Assembly (NCBI GenBank): GCA_017526585.1
Contig: JAFXRC010000041.1
Span: forward strand, 1 to 64,000
From: Fibrobacter sp.
GTDB lineage: Bacteria; Fibrobacterota; Fibrobacteria; Fibrobacterales; Fibrobacteraceae
DNA: 64,000 nucleotides
Direction: 5' to 3'
Positions 24,977 through 35,600 of this stretch are shown here, one piece after another. The position numbers and the translations under genes were made by a program. Positions within the stretch are counted from its first letter, which is position 1; the number at the start of each line of letters is the position of its first letter. The notes below the pieces were generated by a model that did not search any database, was not told the DNA's origin, and saw only the letters and a list, made by a program, of their open reading frames with translations.

Positions 24977-26404
24977 TTACAGCGTCAGACCGTCGTCACA
25001 CATTTCGTAACGGACATCTTCATCAATCATCTTGAGCATCACATCGGCAAAGGCCGGGTCAAACTGATACCCACGTCCCTTCACGATTTCTTCACGGACA
25101 ATATTTTGGGGCAACGCCGCACGGTAACTGCGGCGACTGCTCATCGCATCGTAGGCATCCGCCACCGCAATAATGCGAGCTATTTCAGGAATTTCATAGC
25201 CGGCAAGTCCTTCCGGGTATCCCTTTCCATCAAAGCGTTCGTGATGGTAATGCGCACCGATTTCAATATTAGGCATTTCGGTGATGTTTCTCAAAATTTC
25301 CACACCGATGCTTGGGTGCTGCTTAATCGTCTCGTATTCTTCGTCCGTAAGTTTTGAATTCTTGTTCAAGATATTGTCGGGAATACCGATTTTTCCGATA
25401 TCATGCAAAAGCGCCACAAAATAGATTTCATCCTGATACTCGATGGACTTTCCTGCGCGAAGGGCGATTTCCTTACTGTACTTTGCCACGCGGCTGGAAT
25501 GACCGTTCGTATAACGGTCCTTGGCGTCAATCGCGGAGGCAAGCGTCTTTACGACCTGCAAAGACAAAATTTCATGCTTACGCCTGCTTTCTTCGAGTTC
25601 AGCAGTCCGCCGATCCACCTCACTTTCAAGCGACACCTGCAGTTTGCGCAGCGAAAGGATTCGCTTGATTCGCTCCAGCACCACTTCAGGAACAAATGGT
25701 TTCTGAATATAATCCTGAGCCCCTTCCCTGAACACGCGCACTTCGGTCTCCCGGTCGCTGTCAGCAGTCAAGAACACGACAGGCAAGTCACTGCACGCCT
25801 TGATTTTTCGAATTTCAGACAAAAGTTCAAAGCCGTTCATGCCCGGCATGTGAACATCCAAAAGCACAAGCGAAGGGCGCTCCATCGAAAGACTGTTGAG
25901 CGTTTCCTGATAGTCCTGAGCCAAGATGACATTGTAGGTGGAACTCAACATGTGTTCTGCGAACTTCAGGTTCATGCGGTCATCGTCAACGACCAGCACC
26001 GTATCCCTGACATTTGCCGATTCATTCGCAAACACCTTGTTGATACGTTCCAAAATCTCGGGACCATACACCGGCTTCGAGATAAAGTCCAGCACATCTA
26101 AGCGTCTGGAAACATCTTCATACCTGCTGAACTCGTTCCCCGTCAAAAAGAACACCTTTGTATCGGCAATGGATTCATCTGCACGAATTCGTTCAAGAGT
26201 CTCAATGCCGTTCAGTTCGGGCATTTCGATATCCAAAAGCACTAAATCGACACTATGCTCTTTTTTCAGGTATTCAATACACGCTTCGCCCGAATTCACG
26301 GTGACGATGTCGTAGCCATCTTTCTGCAGCACAAATTCGGCCAGCTTTATAGAAATGCGGTCGTCATCAGCAATCAAAATGGTCTTATTATGAGAAACAG
26401 TCAC
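24977..26404 (-). CDS. Response regulator REC-REC-HD-GYP (c-di-GMP phosphodiesterase)
   Basis: A 475-residue cytoplasmic protein, first gene of the signalling operon. Two receiver domains each keep the phospho-acceptor aspartate ([26 protein letters not shown]). A helical linker leads to an HD-GYP domain with [35 protein letters not shown] and [20 protein letters not shown], so the HD and GYP residues are intact and c-di-GMP hydrolysis is expected. The likely input is phosphate from the two hybrid kinases through their Hpt domains. The start is a GTG at 26404 with AGAGGA eight bases upstream. Confidence 0.92.
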   Translation of the reverse strand: MTVSHNKTILIADDDRISIKLAEFVLQKDGYDIVTVNSGEACIEYLKKEHSVDLVLLDIEMPELNGIETLERIRADESIADTKVFFLTGNEFSRYEDVSRRLDVLDFISKPVYGPEILERINKVFANESANVRDTVLVVDDDRMNLKFAEHMLSSTYNVILAQDYQETLNSLSMERPSLVLLDVHMPGMNGFELLSEIRKIKACSDLPVVFLTADSDRETEVRVFREGAQDYIQKPFVPEVVLERIKRILSLRKLQVSLESEVDRRTAELEESRRKHEILSLQVVKTLASAIDAKDRYTNGHSSRVAKYSKEIALRAGKSIEYQDEIYFVALLHDIGKIGIPDNILNKNSKLTDEEYETIKQHPSIGVEILRNITEMPNIEIGAHYHHERFDGKGYPEGLAGYEIPEIARIIAVADAYDAMSSRRSYRAALPQNIVREEIVKGRGYQFDPAFADVMLKMIDEDVRYEMCDDGLTL

Positions 26405-26515
26405 GTTAAATCCTCTTTACACTCCAAATATATATTAGAACTCGCCATGAGAAACGTATTTCTCCCCAAAATAATATGCAAATGCGATGAAAATCTCACA
26501 ACAGCCTTTTTTATT

Positions 26516-26547
26516 AAAAAAAGGCTCGGAATCATCATCCGCGCCTT
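26516..26547 (-). terminator. Intrinsic terminator of the GH5-like gene
   Basis: On the minus strand AAGGC-GCGGA and TTCCGA-GCCTT pair (one mismatch), followed by a run of T (A-run at 26516-26522 on plus). It lies between the GH5-like gene and the signalling operon. Confidence 0.7.
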
Positions 26548-26590
26548 AATTTGTTTTTAGAGAGTTACGGACTCTACACCAGCGAACTCG

Positions 26591-28465
26591 CTACTTGAGT
26601 ATCACTTTTCGAGTCAGATCCAGGCCCTGGCCCCTCACTTTCACAAAATACACGCCCTTCGCCGCATCGATCGTGAAACGATGCGTGCCCGAGGCAAGGC
26701 TTCCCCTATAGAGGTTTGCCACGCTGTGTCCAGTGACATCGAAGAGTTCCGCCACGACATCCGTCGGACGCGATACCGTGAGGCTCAGAACTCCACCATT
26801 CACCTGCAAAGCCTTAGCGCCAGCAACCTTCGGGCGCATGCAGCCAAGACCCGTCGTAAAGTCGCCAAACACGATCTTTATTTCGGGAATCATCTCTTCG
26901 GTGTTTTCAAAACCGCGGCTGAAGGCATCGTACTTGTCTTCGTTGAAGTCCCAGAGAACCTGGTCGCCCGCCTTGAAATTGTCGTAAAGGATGGTGCCGG
27001 TGTAGCCAGCAGCGTAGTTTGCGATAACGACGCTCAAAGTCTTGTTACGGTCTGTATAGCTGGAAATATCGAACGAGCAAGTCTTGGACTGGCCCGCGGC
27101 TACTTCGCAGGGGCCTTCCACCTCGGTCCATGTCCACGCATCCGTCAGCTTGAAAATCAAGTTCAGTTGTGCATCGCTTTCGCTCTTATTAGTAACCTCG
27201 AACGTAAACGTATTGGCCTTGCTCAAGTCCCAAGTCTTCTGGTATTCGATCTGCGCGTTGTCGCCGCCATAAGTCACGGCCATCTTGCCGTCACCGCCTT
27301 CTTGGCTGATGGCGACATCCTTGATCTTGATGCTTGCTTCTTCGGTAGCGGCGAGAGCCTTCATGGCATCAAGAGCCGGGTCGATGGTGTAAGTGTAACC
27401 GCCAAAGTTCGATTCGGTCTTGTCGCCAATGTACTGCCAGGCAAGTGCGCCTGCGTAGCCACCGTCAAAGGCCTTGCGGTAGCATTCTTCGGTCGAAATC
27501 TGGGTCTTGGCCGCCATGCTTGTAGTATAAGTATCGCCCTTCCAGCCGCTTGCCGGGAATTCACCGATAATCATGGGCTTGTTGTCGTACTTGTACGTTG
27601 TTGCCATCTGGGCCGCCGTATTCACGAACGGAGACACGGCATCGTTCTGGTAGTACGGATAGTAATGCGTCTGGAAAAAGTCGAGCGTACCGTTCGCTTC
27701 GCCACCGGCTGCGATAAGTTCGGCATCGTTCCACCAGCTCTGATACTGAATATTCACGCTACCCGTAGAAACGAGCAGTTCCGGGTTTGTGGTATGGATT
27801 GCCGCCGCAATCTTGTTCGTGAACTTCTGGAGCACGGCCTTGTCAAGCTTCTTGGTGGTCCAGCCCACGCTTGTCATGCCTTCGGGTTCGTTGAATACTT
27901 CCCAGGTCATGAGCGCATTATGGTTACCGATTGCTTTTACTACCGGAACAAGCGCATTGTTGATAAAGGCCTTGGTGCCAGCGTCTTCAAAAAGCTGCGT
28001 GTTTGCGGTAATGTCCAGCTTATCGTCGTAAAGGCCCCACTGATTCGGTTCCATCAGGTTATGACTGAAAAGGCACATCGAAACCATCACGCCGTATTCT
28101 TCGGCAATGTCCAAGGCCTTCTTCATGTTGGCGATGGTATTTGCCTTGAGGCCAGAAACCAGATGCGTGCTCTGATCAATTTCCGGACTTTGGCTCATAT
28201 TATTGAAGAGCCACCAGCGAATGGCGTTACCGCCCGCGGCACGCGTACCCTCGACAGCCTTGCGCCAAGCGTTTTCGTTCAGCGGGGAATCGCCCACATC
28301 GGAGTTGTAGTCACTCCAGGCGAGGTTCGCACCCGAGAAGAAAATCTTCTTGCCGTTGTACATGAGATCGGTGCCGCTCACGGTGAGTCCCGGGGCAGCA
28401 AACGCGGAAACGACTCCACCGAGTAACAAAGCTCCGCTTAATGCCTTAAATCCAAACTTTTTCAT
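26591..28465 (-). CDS. Secreted GH5-like (clan GH-A) glycoside hydrolase with sorting domain
   Basis: A 624-residue exported enzyme. The signal peptide covers about 1-23 (SAFAA). The catalytic TIM barrel covers about 25-350: acid/base E193 in MTWEVFNEPEG and nucleophile E302 in PMIIGEFPASG, the strand-4/strand-7 pattern of clan GH-A; mannanase- or cellulase-type activity on plant beta-glycans is likely. Residues about 370-530 are beta-rich and carbohydrate-binding-like (TFEVTNKSESDAQLNLIFKL). The last about 70 residues (LFDVTGHSVANL, GVYFVKVRGQG, RKVILK) match a type IX C-terminal sorting domain. A GAGGAG before the ATG at 28465 decides the start; an upstream TTG is rejected. The leader holds a CACCTCC/GGAGGTG hairpin near 28485-28500. 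Confidence 0.85.
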   Translation of the reverse strand: MKKFGFKALSGALLLGGVVSAFAAPGLTVSGTDLMYNGKKIFFSGANLAWSDYNSDVGDSPLNENAWRKAVEGTRAAGGNAIRWWLFNNMSQSPEIDQSTHLVSGLKANTIANMKKALDIAEEYGVMVSMCLFSHNLMEPNQWGLYDDKLDITANTQLFEDAGTKAFINNALVPVVKAIGNHNALMTWEVFNEPEGMTSVGWTTKKLDKAVLQKFTNKIAAAIHTTNPELLVSTGSVNIQYQSWWNDAELIAAGGEANGTLDFFQTHYYPYYQNDAVSPFVNTAAQMATTYKYDNKPMIIGEFPASGWKGDTYTTSMAAKTQISTEECYRKAFDGGYAGALAWQYIGDKTESNFGGYTYTIDPALDAMKALAATEEASIKIKDVAISQEGGDGKMAVTYGGDNAQIEYQKTWDLSKANTFTFEVTNKSESDAQLNLIFKLTDAWTWTEVEGPCEVAAGQSKTCSFDISSYTDRNKTLSVVIANYAAGYTGTILYDNFKAGDQVLWDFNEDKYDAFSRGFENTEEMIPEIKIVFGDFTTGLGCMRPKVAGAKALQVNGGVLSLTVSRPTDVVAELFDVTGHSVANLYRGSLASGTHRFTIDAAKGVYFVKVRGQGLDLTRKVILK

Positions 28466-28537
28466 AATACTCCTCAAAACACCTCCTCCTTCGGAGGTGG
28501 TTATCTGAAAAATACACTAACAAGGCTCTAAACGATT

Positions 28538-28585
28538 ATTTTTTATTCCGGGGTGTTGACATTCATCATAGAAAATGTCCACACC
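28538..28585 (-). repeat. Inverted-repeat element, copy 2
   Basis: Read on the minus strand, GGTGTGGACATT pairs with AATGTCAACACC, followed by CCGGAATAAAAAAT, as in copy 1 at 1775-1821. It lies just after mnmA and may act as its 3' end structure, although no T-run follows. Confidence 0.6.
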
Positions 28586-28599
28586 CGCAATGAAAATCC

Positions 28600-29694
28600 C
28601 TAGCGGACAATCCAGCCGCCGCCAAGTACCATATCGCCGTCGTAGAATACGGCGCACTGGCCAGGGGTGACTGCAAATTGGGATTGTTCAAAACTGGCGA
28701 GTGCGCAGCCGCCTTCCAGGATTTTCACCATGCAGCGAGTCGGACGCTGACGGTAGCGGACCATGCCCAGGCACTCGAAGGTGTCGCCAGCAGCATAGGC
28801 GCGACCCGTTGCGGGGTTCACGCCGTGCCAAACGCAGTTTTCGATGCGGACATCGGTGGCGGAGACGGCCGACTTGTCGGCGGTCACTACGATATCGCCC
28901 GTCGCTGGGTCGACGCTCCTGATGAACGCGGGGACGCCCAGAGCAACGCCAAGTCCCTTGCGTTGCCCCACCGTGTAACGGTGGTAACCTTCGTGACTCC
29001 GTAGAATTTTTCCGTCTTCGGTCACGAAGTTTCCTGGGCGTGTCATCGCACCGAAACGATCCTGCAGAAAATTCGTGTAATCGTCGCCGTAAATGTCGAA
29101 GCAAATATCCTGGCTATCGCTCGCGCTCGCATTTTCAAAGCCATGCTTTGCCGCTATTTCGCGGACCTCGGGCTTTTCCATATCGCCCAGCGGAGTCACC
29201 ACGCGAGCCATCGCCGAATCGGGTACACCGAACAAGAAGTAGCTCTGGTCTTTCGCAACATCGCGACCTTTGAAAAGCCTACGCACGCCGCCGACCTCCT
29301 TCACATTCACATAGTGCCCCGTCGACAGGAAGTCGGCTCCATGCTCCAGCGCAAAGTCCATCATCCAGCCGAATTTCACATAGCGGTTGCAATAGCAGCA
29401 GGGGTTCGGAGTGCGCGCCCCCGCGAAGTCATCGTGACAGCGCTTCAACACACGTTCCGTAAAGGCGTCATCGCACACTGCCACGAAATGCTCGATACCG
29501 AGCTTCTTCGCAACCGCGCGGGCGCGCAATACGCTTTCATCTTTTTCGGGGTCGTAGGGATTCGCACCATTATTCGCAAGCGGCGGCAGCACTCGCAGCG
29601 TTACGCCGAACACGTCGTAACCCTGCTCCAAAAGCATCAGAGCAGCCACCGACGAATCGACACCGCCACTCATCCCGACCGCGACTCTAGCCAC
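28600..29694 (-). CDS. mnmA: tRNA-specific 2-thiouridylase MnmA
   Basis: A 364-residue enzyme that installs 2-thiouridine at position 34 of Lys, Glu and Gln tRNAs. The PP-loop is VAVGMSGGVDSSVAALML at the N terminus. The catalytic cysteines are in NPCCYCNRYVKF (about 98-109) and SDSQDICFD (about 195-203). The C-terminal beta-barrel (YTVGQRKGLGVA, VRYRQRPTRC) is present and length is normal. The start is a GTG that shares its first base with the stop codon of sprA (TAGTG), so it is translated with the upstream giant gene. Confidence 0.95.
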   Translation of the reverse strand: MARVAVGMSGGVDSSVAALMLLEQGYDVFGVTLRVLPPLANNGANPYDPEKDESVLRARAVAKKLGIEHFVAVCDDAFTERVLKRCHDDFAGARTPNPCCYCNRYVKFGWMMDFALEHGADFLSTGHYVNVKEVGGVRRLFKGRDVAKDQSYFLFGVPDSAMARVVTPLGDMEKPEVREIAAKHGFENASASDSQDICFDIYGDDYTNFLQDRFGAMTRPGNFVTEDGKILRSHEGYHRYTVGQRKGLGVALGVPAFIRSVDPATGDIVVTADKSAVSATDVRIENCVWHGVNPATGRAYAAGDTFECLGMVRYRQRPTRCMVKILEGGCALASFEQSQFAVTPGQCAVFYDGDMVLGGGWIVR

Positions 29695-32600
29695 TAATCG
29701 AACCTCAGCATGAGTGCAATTTCGAACTGCAGAATCTGGCGCAAGTGCGGAGTTTCGTCATCCAGCTTCTCGTGAATCTGGCGATATTCGATATAGCTGC
29801 TCATCGACGCAATTTTGTTGAACTGATAGCCCGCACTCGGACGCACAAACCATTCATGCGTACGCGACGGCACCGTGCGCTCCGTGAGCGACAGCTTCGG
29901 GTTATAGACCGTATATTGCAAGCCGTCATCGAAGTTCCACTGCCTAAAGATTCCGTCGGTACCACTTTCCTTATTCCACTTGTCGTAACCCTCATCCGGG
30001 TCGTACTGCTTACGGATAGTCTTCTTATAGTCGTAACCGGCGGTAAACTTCAAGTCAATCGAATTCTTGAACTTGAAGAACCACTTGAAGAACTTTACCG
30101 CCTTATCAAGCTTCAACGGATAGGTAATGGTAAAGTCATCGCCAATGTTGAACATGAAGTCATTATACAGCGACGTGTGTATCCACGGCGTTTCCCAGAA
30201 GTAATCCGTCGTATCGCGGCTATTGCCCACAGAATCCGGCCAGGTCGTTATGCCAATGACTTCTTCCTTCGGGCGACGGTCGGTATCTTCAATCTTCATA
30301 CGCACGCTGTTTTCGATGCGCATGTTGTTCTGCAGCAGGAACGTCACGCGAATAAGCGGGTTGAAGTTGATGCTCTGCGACCAGGAATCTTCAGCACTCT
30401 GGAACGGATGCACCGTCGTCGTATAGGTATAATCGAAACGATGGAACGTAGACACGCTGCGGAACCCGTTCAAGATCGTCACGCGCTGCGCAAAGTTCGG
30501 CACCGTGACACCGACACCAATCTTCGGCCAAATCGTCGTCGTATCGAGATACAGCGGATATTCTCTAGACTGCGAGAAGTCTTCCTTCCACTGCAAATCA
30601 CCCGTCACGCCGATATCCCAAATCGGAAGCGTAATACCAGTCGATGTCTGGAACTGACGCGACACAGAATGCCTAAAGTTGCCCTGGTACACAAGCGTAT
30701 CGACATGACGGTTTCTATACTGGGCAAAACGCAGATAGTCGTCGCGGTGGTCAAGCCCCATGTCGCCTGTTACGATGTTGTAGAATCCACGATTCTTGTA
30801 ACCGTTGCCAAGACCCAAACCGTAGAGGTAATACTGCATCGGAGTCACGCCCTGTTCCTCGTTTAACTGAGCCAGGGTAAAGTTTTCACCCACGGTGTTC
30901 GTACTCGCCTGCCAGTTGAAACGGACTTCACGCCACTTAATTTTATCGAAAGCGTTCGCCACCGGGTTTTCCTTACCGAAGCTACGCGCCAAATCCAGCA
31001 CCTTCAAGGACGGAGCAAATTCGAAGCGGTTCGTCTGCGAGATCGTCCAGTAGTTCTTTTCGATCATCGTCTCGTCCTTGAAGTCGAAATCATCCGGAAT
31101 GGTCTTCTGCTGGTTGAAATCGGAGCTGAAGTTCGTGGAGAACGGGATGAACGGAATCAGACGCGGATTAAAGCCAATCTTGAACTGCTGAGAACGGGCG
31201 CGTTCGTTGCGCAAAATACCATAGGAGCGACCATATTCCCTGTGACCCACGCTGTCCACCTTGTAGAACACCGTCGTATCGTAACGGATTTCATAGGATT
31301 CCGGGTTCAACATGTCGATGGCGGAAGTATCGCCGTTTTCAGAAACCCTCGGAATCGTATCGTAAGGAATCGCCACGATACTGTCGCCCGACACATAGAC
31401 GCGGCGGTCCGTATGGTCAAAGTCAAAGATGTAGTCGCTTGCAAAGAGGCCGCCATCGCGCGAAGTAAAGAAGTTCTTCTTCACAAACGCCTCGCGGTCG
31501 CCGCCACCATACATGTCACGCTTGATATTCAAAGAGTAACTCGTGGTCAAGAACGACAAAATGTTCCAACGCATATTCAACTTGTGGTTGAGTTCCGTCG
31601 TGTAGGTCACTATTTTATCGACCTGCGGTTCCACGTAATCCGGGTCGCGGTTCTGGTTCACATAGCGCACATAGTTCAAGTCGAAAATCGTCAAGTCGAA
31701 GGTCTGCGGCCACGGTTCAAATTCCGTCTTTGACAAAGGCTTCAGCCAGTCATACTTGGCGAGTCCTTCCATCGGGCGGAACCTGAACATGCTGAAAGTA
31801 CCCAACTTATACTCGATAATCGTGTGGTAAGAATAAGTCGAGTCGGCAGAAGTCGTCGCACGCCCTTCGGATTCATTATAAGAATAGCTGAACGCCGGAC
31901 GGTCTAGGAAAATCTGCGACATAATGTCGCCAATCTTGGAGTCGCGGGCATGGTAATCCTTGCGGTAGCTGATACCGAAGGACTTGTCGCGCACATACGA
32001 CTGGTAGCCCTTGGATTCCGCAGCATCACGCAGTTCCTGTTCTTCCTTGTCACCATCCACTTCCAGCTTGCGCTGGAACATGTCGCCCGTCATATCCACA
32101 AAGCTGCTCTTCTCAAGCATCATGTCATCGGTGGGCTTCATGTAGGGGCGCTTCGTTGAACTGTGGTAACCCAAGGAAAGCGGAATGTGGTAACCGGAGC
32201 TATCGTTCAGGAACTTGTTCAGGTTCATCGTGAAGTCACCCGCCACATCGAGCTGGGACGCCGCCACAGAAGTCTTCGGCTTGGGAGAGCCATTCGAAGT
32301 CGAAAGCGTTGCAAACGCACCGTCCTGGTAACGCACCGCACCCGACAGCGAAATAAAGTCCGCAAAGTTCACCTGTCCACTCGTACGGGCCGCGTAGCCC
32401 CATTCCGTATCCATATCAGAAAGGCGAAGATCATCCAGCCAGAAGGTTCCCTTGAGGTCGTCTTCGGAAGCGCTGGAGTCAGCAATGATTACAAAGCGCA
32501 TCCAGTCGATGCTCGTAATGGAGGGGTTACCCACCAGGCGAAGTTTTTCTTCGCGTTCGCCACCCAAATCCTTCTCTACGGCATTCAGGTAAGGCGGACG

Positions 32601-35600
32601 GCGTCCCTTCTTCAAGTCGGTAAAGTCGGCGACATCCATCGCAAAGGCGTTGTCGAGCCAGTTGCGTTCGTGGCAGTCCTGCGGACGTTCGGAACCCTTG
32701 CAGGTGTAGTTGACCGGGCGGAAGCTCCATTCGTAGTAATCGTTGGAACCTTCGAGCGAGCCTTCACCGAACTGCAACGCAAATCGAATCGGAACTGTTG
32801 TCGCATCCGTCTCGTAATGGATTTCCATCTTGAGCGAACGGTAATTCGAGAAGTCTTTCACATCCGTTTCAAAGATACGCGTGATGCCGACTTCCTGACC
32901 GGGGCTCATGTTGTGGTAATCTACCACCAGCGCCGTTTCCTTCAACGGGGCGTTGGAATCGGAATCGCGTTCCGTCGTCGTGTTCGGAGACTTGTGATAC
33001 TTGTTCGCATTTTCGCGGTTGTTGATCGTCGTTACGTTGATGTAGGTTGTGTCCTTAGAAGCGACCGATTCAGTCACCTTGGTTTCTACGCCGTTCACTT
33101 CGACAATCTGCGAATGTTCCGTAGAAGAGGTCTGGTAGAAGTCGGCGACATTCGTTTCTTCCCAGGCGTTTCCGACCACGGCGAGGCTTACAATCTGCAC
33201 CTTCGCTTCGGCGACGCCGTTGTTCAGGTTGCCTAGCCAGAGCCTGCTGAACAGGGCTTCCGAAAGAATCGTCGCGTAGTCGCTACCGTTCGGGGACACA
33301 ATCGTATCGTACTGGTTCAGCGGAATGCGCCACTTGCGCCAGCCGTTCTTGAGTTCTTCGAAATGCAGCTTGTCATCGTCGGAGAGGTCGATGCGGTAAC
33401 GCACAAAGCTGATGTCGGTATCCAGCGAGCCGTTCTTGTTGATGTCTTCGGTATCATAGGTGCGTTCACCAGAATTCTTTTCAGTTCCGTTAATGAAAAC
33501 CGGCGGGTCGCTTTCGTCATCCAGATCCTCGTCAAAGTTGTCGCGGGCAATGTCTATCGTCGATGCATCCGAATTTCTCGTATTCATTTCCTTGCCGATA
33601 CAGCCGCTGACACGGCAGTCCCAAACCGAGTCGATTTCATCGGAGCCCGTCTTTCCGTCAAGTCCCTTGTCGTGCAGCGCCGTCGTCGTACCCAGATCAT
33701 TTTCGCCATCGTACAAGCCGTTCGGCGCAGCACCGTTAATCGAAAGGTCTTCGCTCACCAGACCCAAGTCGAGGTAAATGGAACCCACATTACCACGCGC
33801 CACCACTTCGATGTACTTCATGTCGCTCAGGTCCTGATAGTACTCGCTGTTCGGACGCATCACGCCACCCCACGAATTGCCCGACAAGTTGTCGTTAGCG
33901 CGGAGCGTCATCTTGAGCACGGTCAGGTGCTGGTTATCGACATCGGAATTACCGACCGACGGATAGATGTTCTTGTAGAGTTCAGTATTGTTGCTGTGCC
34001 AAATGAACTCACCCTTGTGCTTATAATCCTGGTTCGCAATGTAGGTTGAAAGGTTCGACGACACGCCGCCCGGAGGAGACGCATGATACCAAGATAGTCG
34101 AGAAAGCGGATAAGTAAGTCCAGAAGTCGTCGTTTCGAAGTCTTCCACCAGCGCGGAGTTTTCGTCGCTCGTATTTGCGTTGTGGCGGCTTGCCGCAAAT
34201 TCCGCTTCGTAGCGCCAGCTGGACTGCGCCGTCGTGTTGATGCCCGGAATCAAGTTCACGAGTTCGGTGAGGGCGGGAACGGTATCCTGCAAGCGCAGGT
34301 TCATGCCCCACAGCACGCTGGAGTAAGGTTCGTTGCCAAGCGTCGGCGTCTTCGCCGTGGTGCTCTGGCTCTTGTAGAGGGCGGTGATACCGAACACGGA
34401 GCCGGCTCCCATGCCATACAAATCGAGAGGAAGTTCCGCGCGGGCGCCCAGCAAAAGCTTGTTATCGATTTCGAACAGAGGTTCGCATTCGTAGCTCACC
34501 TTGATTTCCTTGTTCGGGTCAAGGGCGCGTTCACTCAAAAGTTCAATCTGGCCTAGCTCGTAGTTCACTTCGTAGTCCGTGCCGCGGATAAGGGTCGTAG
34601 AACCCGCCGTCACCTTTTCGGTTCCCGGAGAAATGTCCATACAAGAGCTTCCACTCACCGAGTAGCTGGAACTCGGGTCACGCACGCTCAGCACCGAGTT
34701 ACGGCGTTTGCCCACCGATTCAAAGTAGAAGCGGTTCGTATAGCGCGACAAGTTGTAGACCGGCAGCGTATACAGCTGCGCCATCGCCGAAGAGGAATCC
34801 AGGAGTCTCAGCGGTTCCAAGCAGTTCTGTCGAGCAAGCTCCGTCGCCTTCGAGCCGCTGTATTCCGAAAGAGGCTTACAGGGGAGCCACATTTCACCGG
34901 TGTAGTTACCCGAAGCATCCTTCTTGAATATCGTCGCGTCGTTCACCAGCGGCGTACCCGTCGTCGTATCCACTAGGCCCAAAGTCTTCAAGTAGGAACC
35001 CGAAATACCCGACTTGTTCTTCATGCGCAGCACAAAGCTCGACGAGCTCGCATCCGAGATGCCAATAGAATACACATTCCTAAGCATGAGCTTGTCGATG
35101 TCTGCAAGCTCCGAAAGCGTCGCATCCCACTGGATAAGCACCACCGAGGAGCCGTCGTTCACCGTCGTTCCGACACGACCGGTCCCATCGCCCGACCAGC
35201 TCGCTGCAAGGAGCGTGTTGCGGTTCACGCCGTTCACCTTAAGCACGCCGGTCTTGGAATCGTAGGTGAATTCGCTTCCCGGAATCTCGACTAGGCGTTC
35301 CACCTTCTTCTTGATCGTCTTGCCACTGGGGGTCACATAGACCACGTTCACATTGTCGATCACGCCGGTAGTCGTATTCGTGGCGCCGCGCTTATAAAGT
35401 TTGAGATTCGTCGCTGGGTAGCTCGATGTGCTACGCCCCGCAATTGCTGCGTTGATGTAAGAGGTTCTCGCCTCGTGGTTCAGGAAGTAGTAGCGGTAAG
35501 CAATGAACTGCTTGTCTAGAATCTGGAATTCCGTGGTCGATTCGCTCGCCTTCAGGCTGTACTCTTCCTGATCGCCGCCATCCTGCGAGGCAATGGTCGT

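Noticed and set aside
26681..28426. Plus-strand frame opposite the GH5-like gene
   Set aside because: Shadow frame; the catalytic motifs are on the minus strand.
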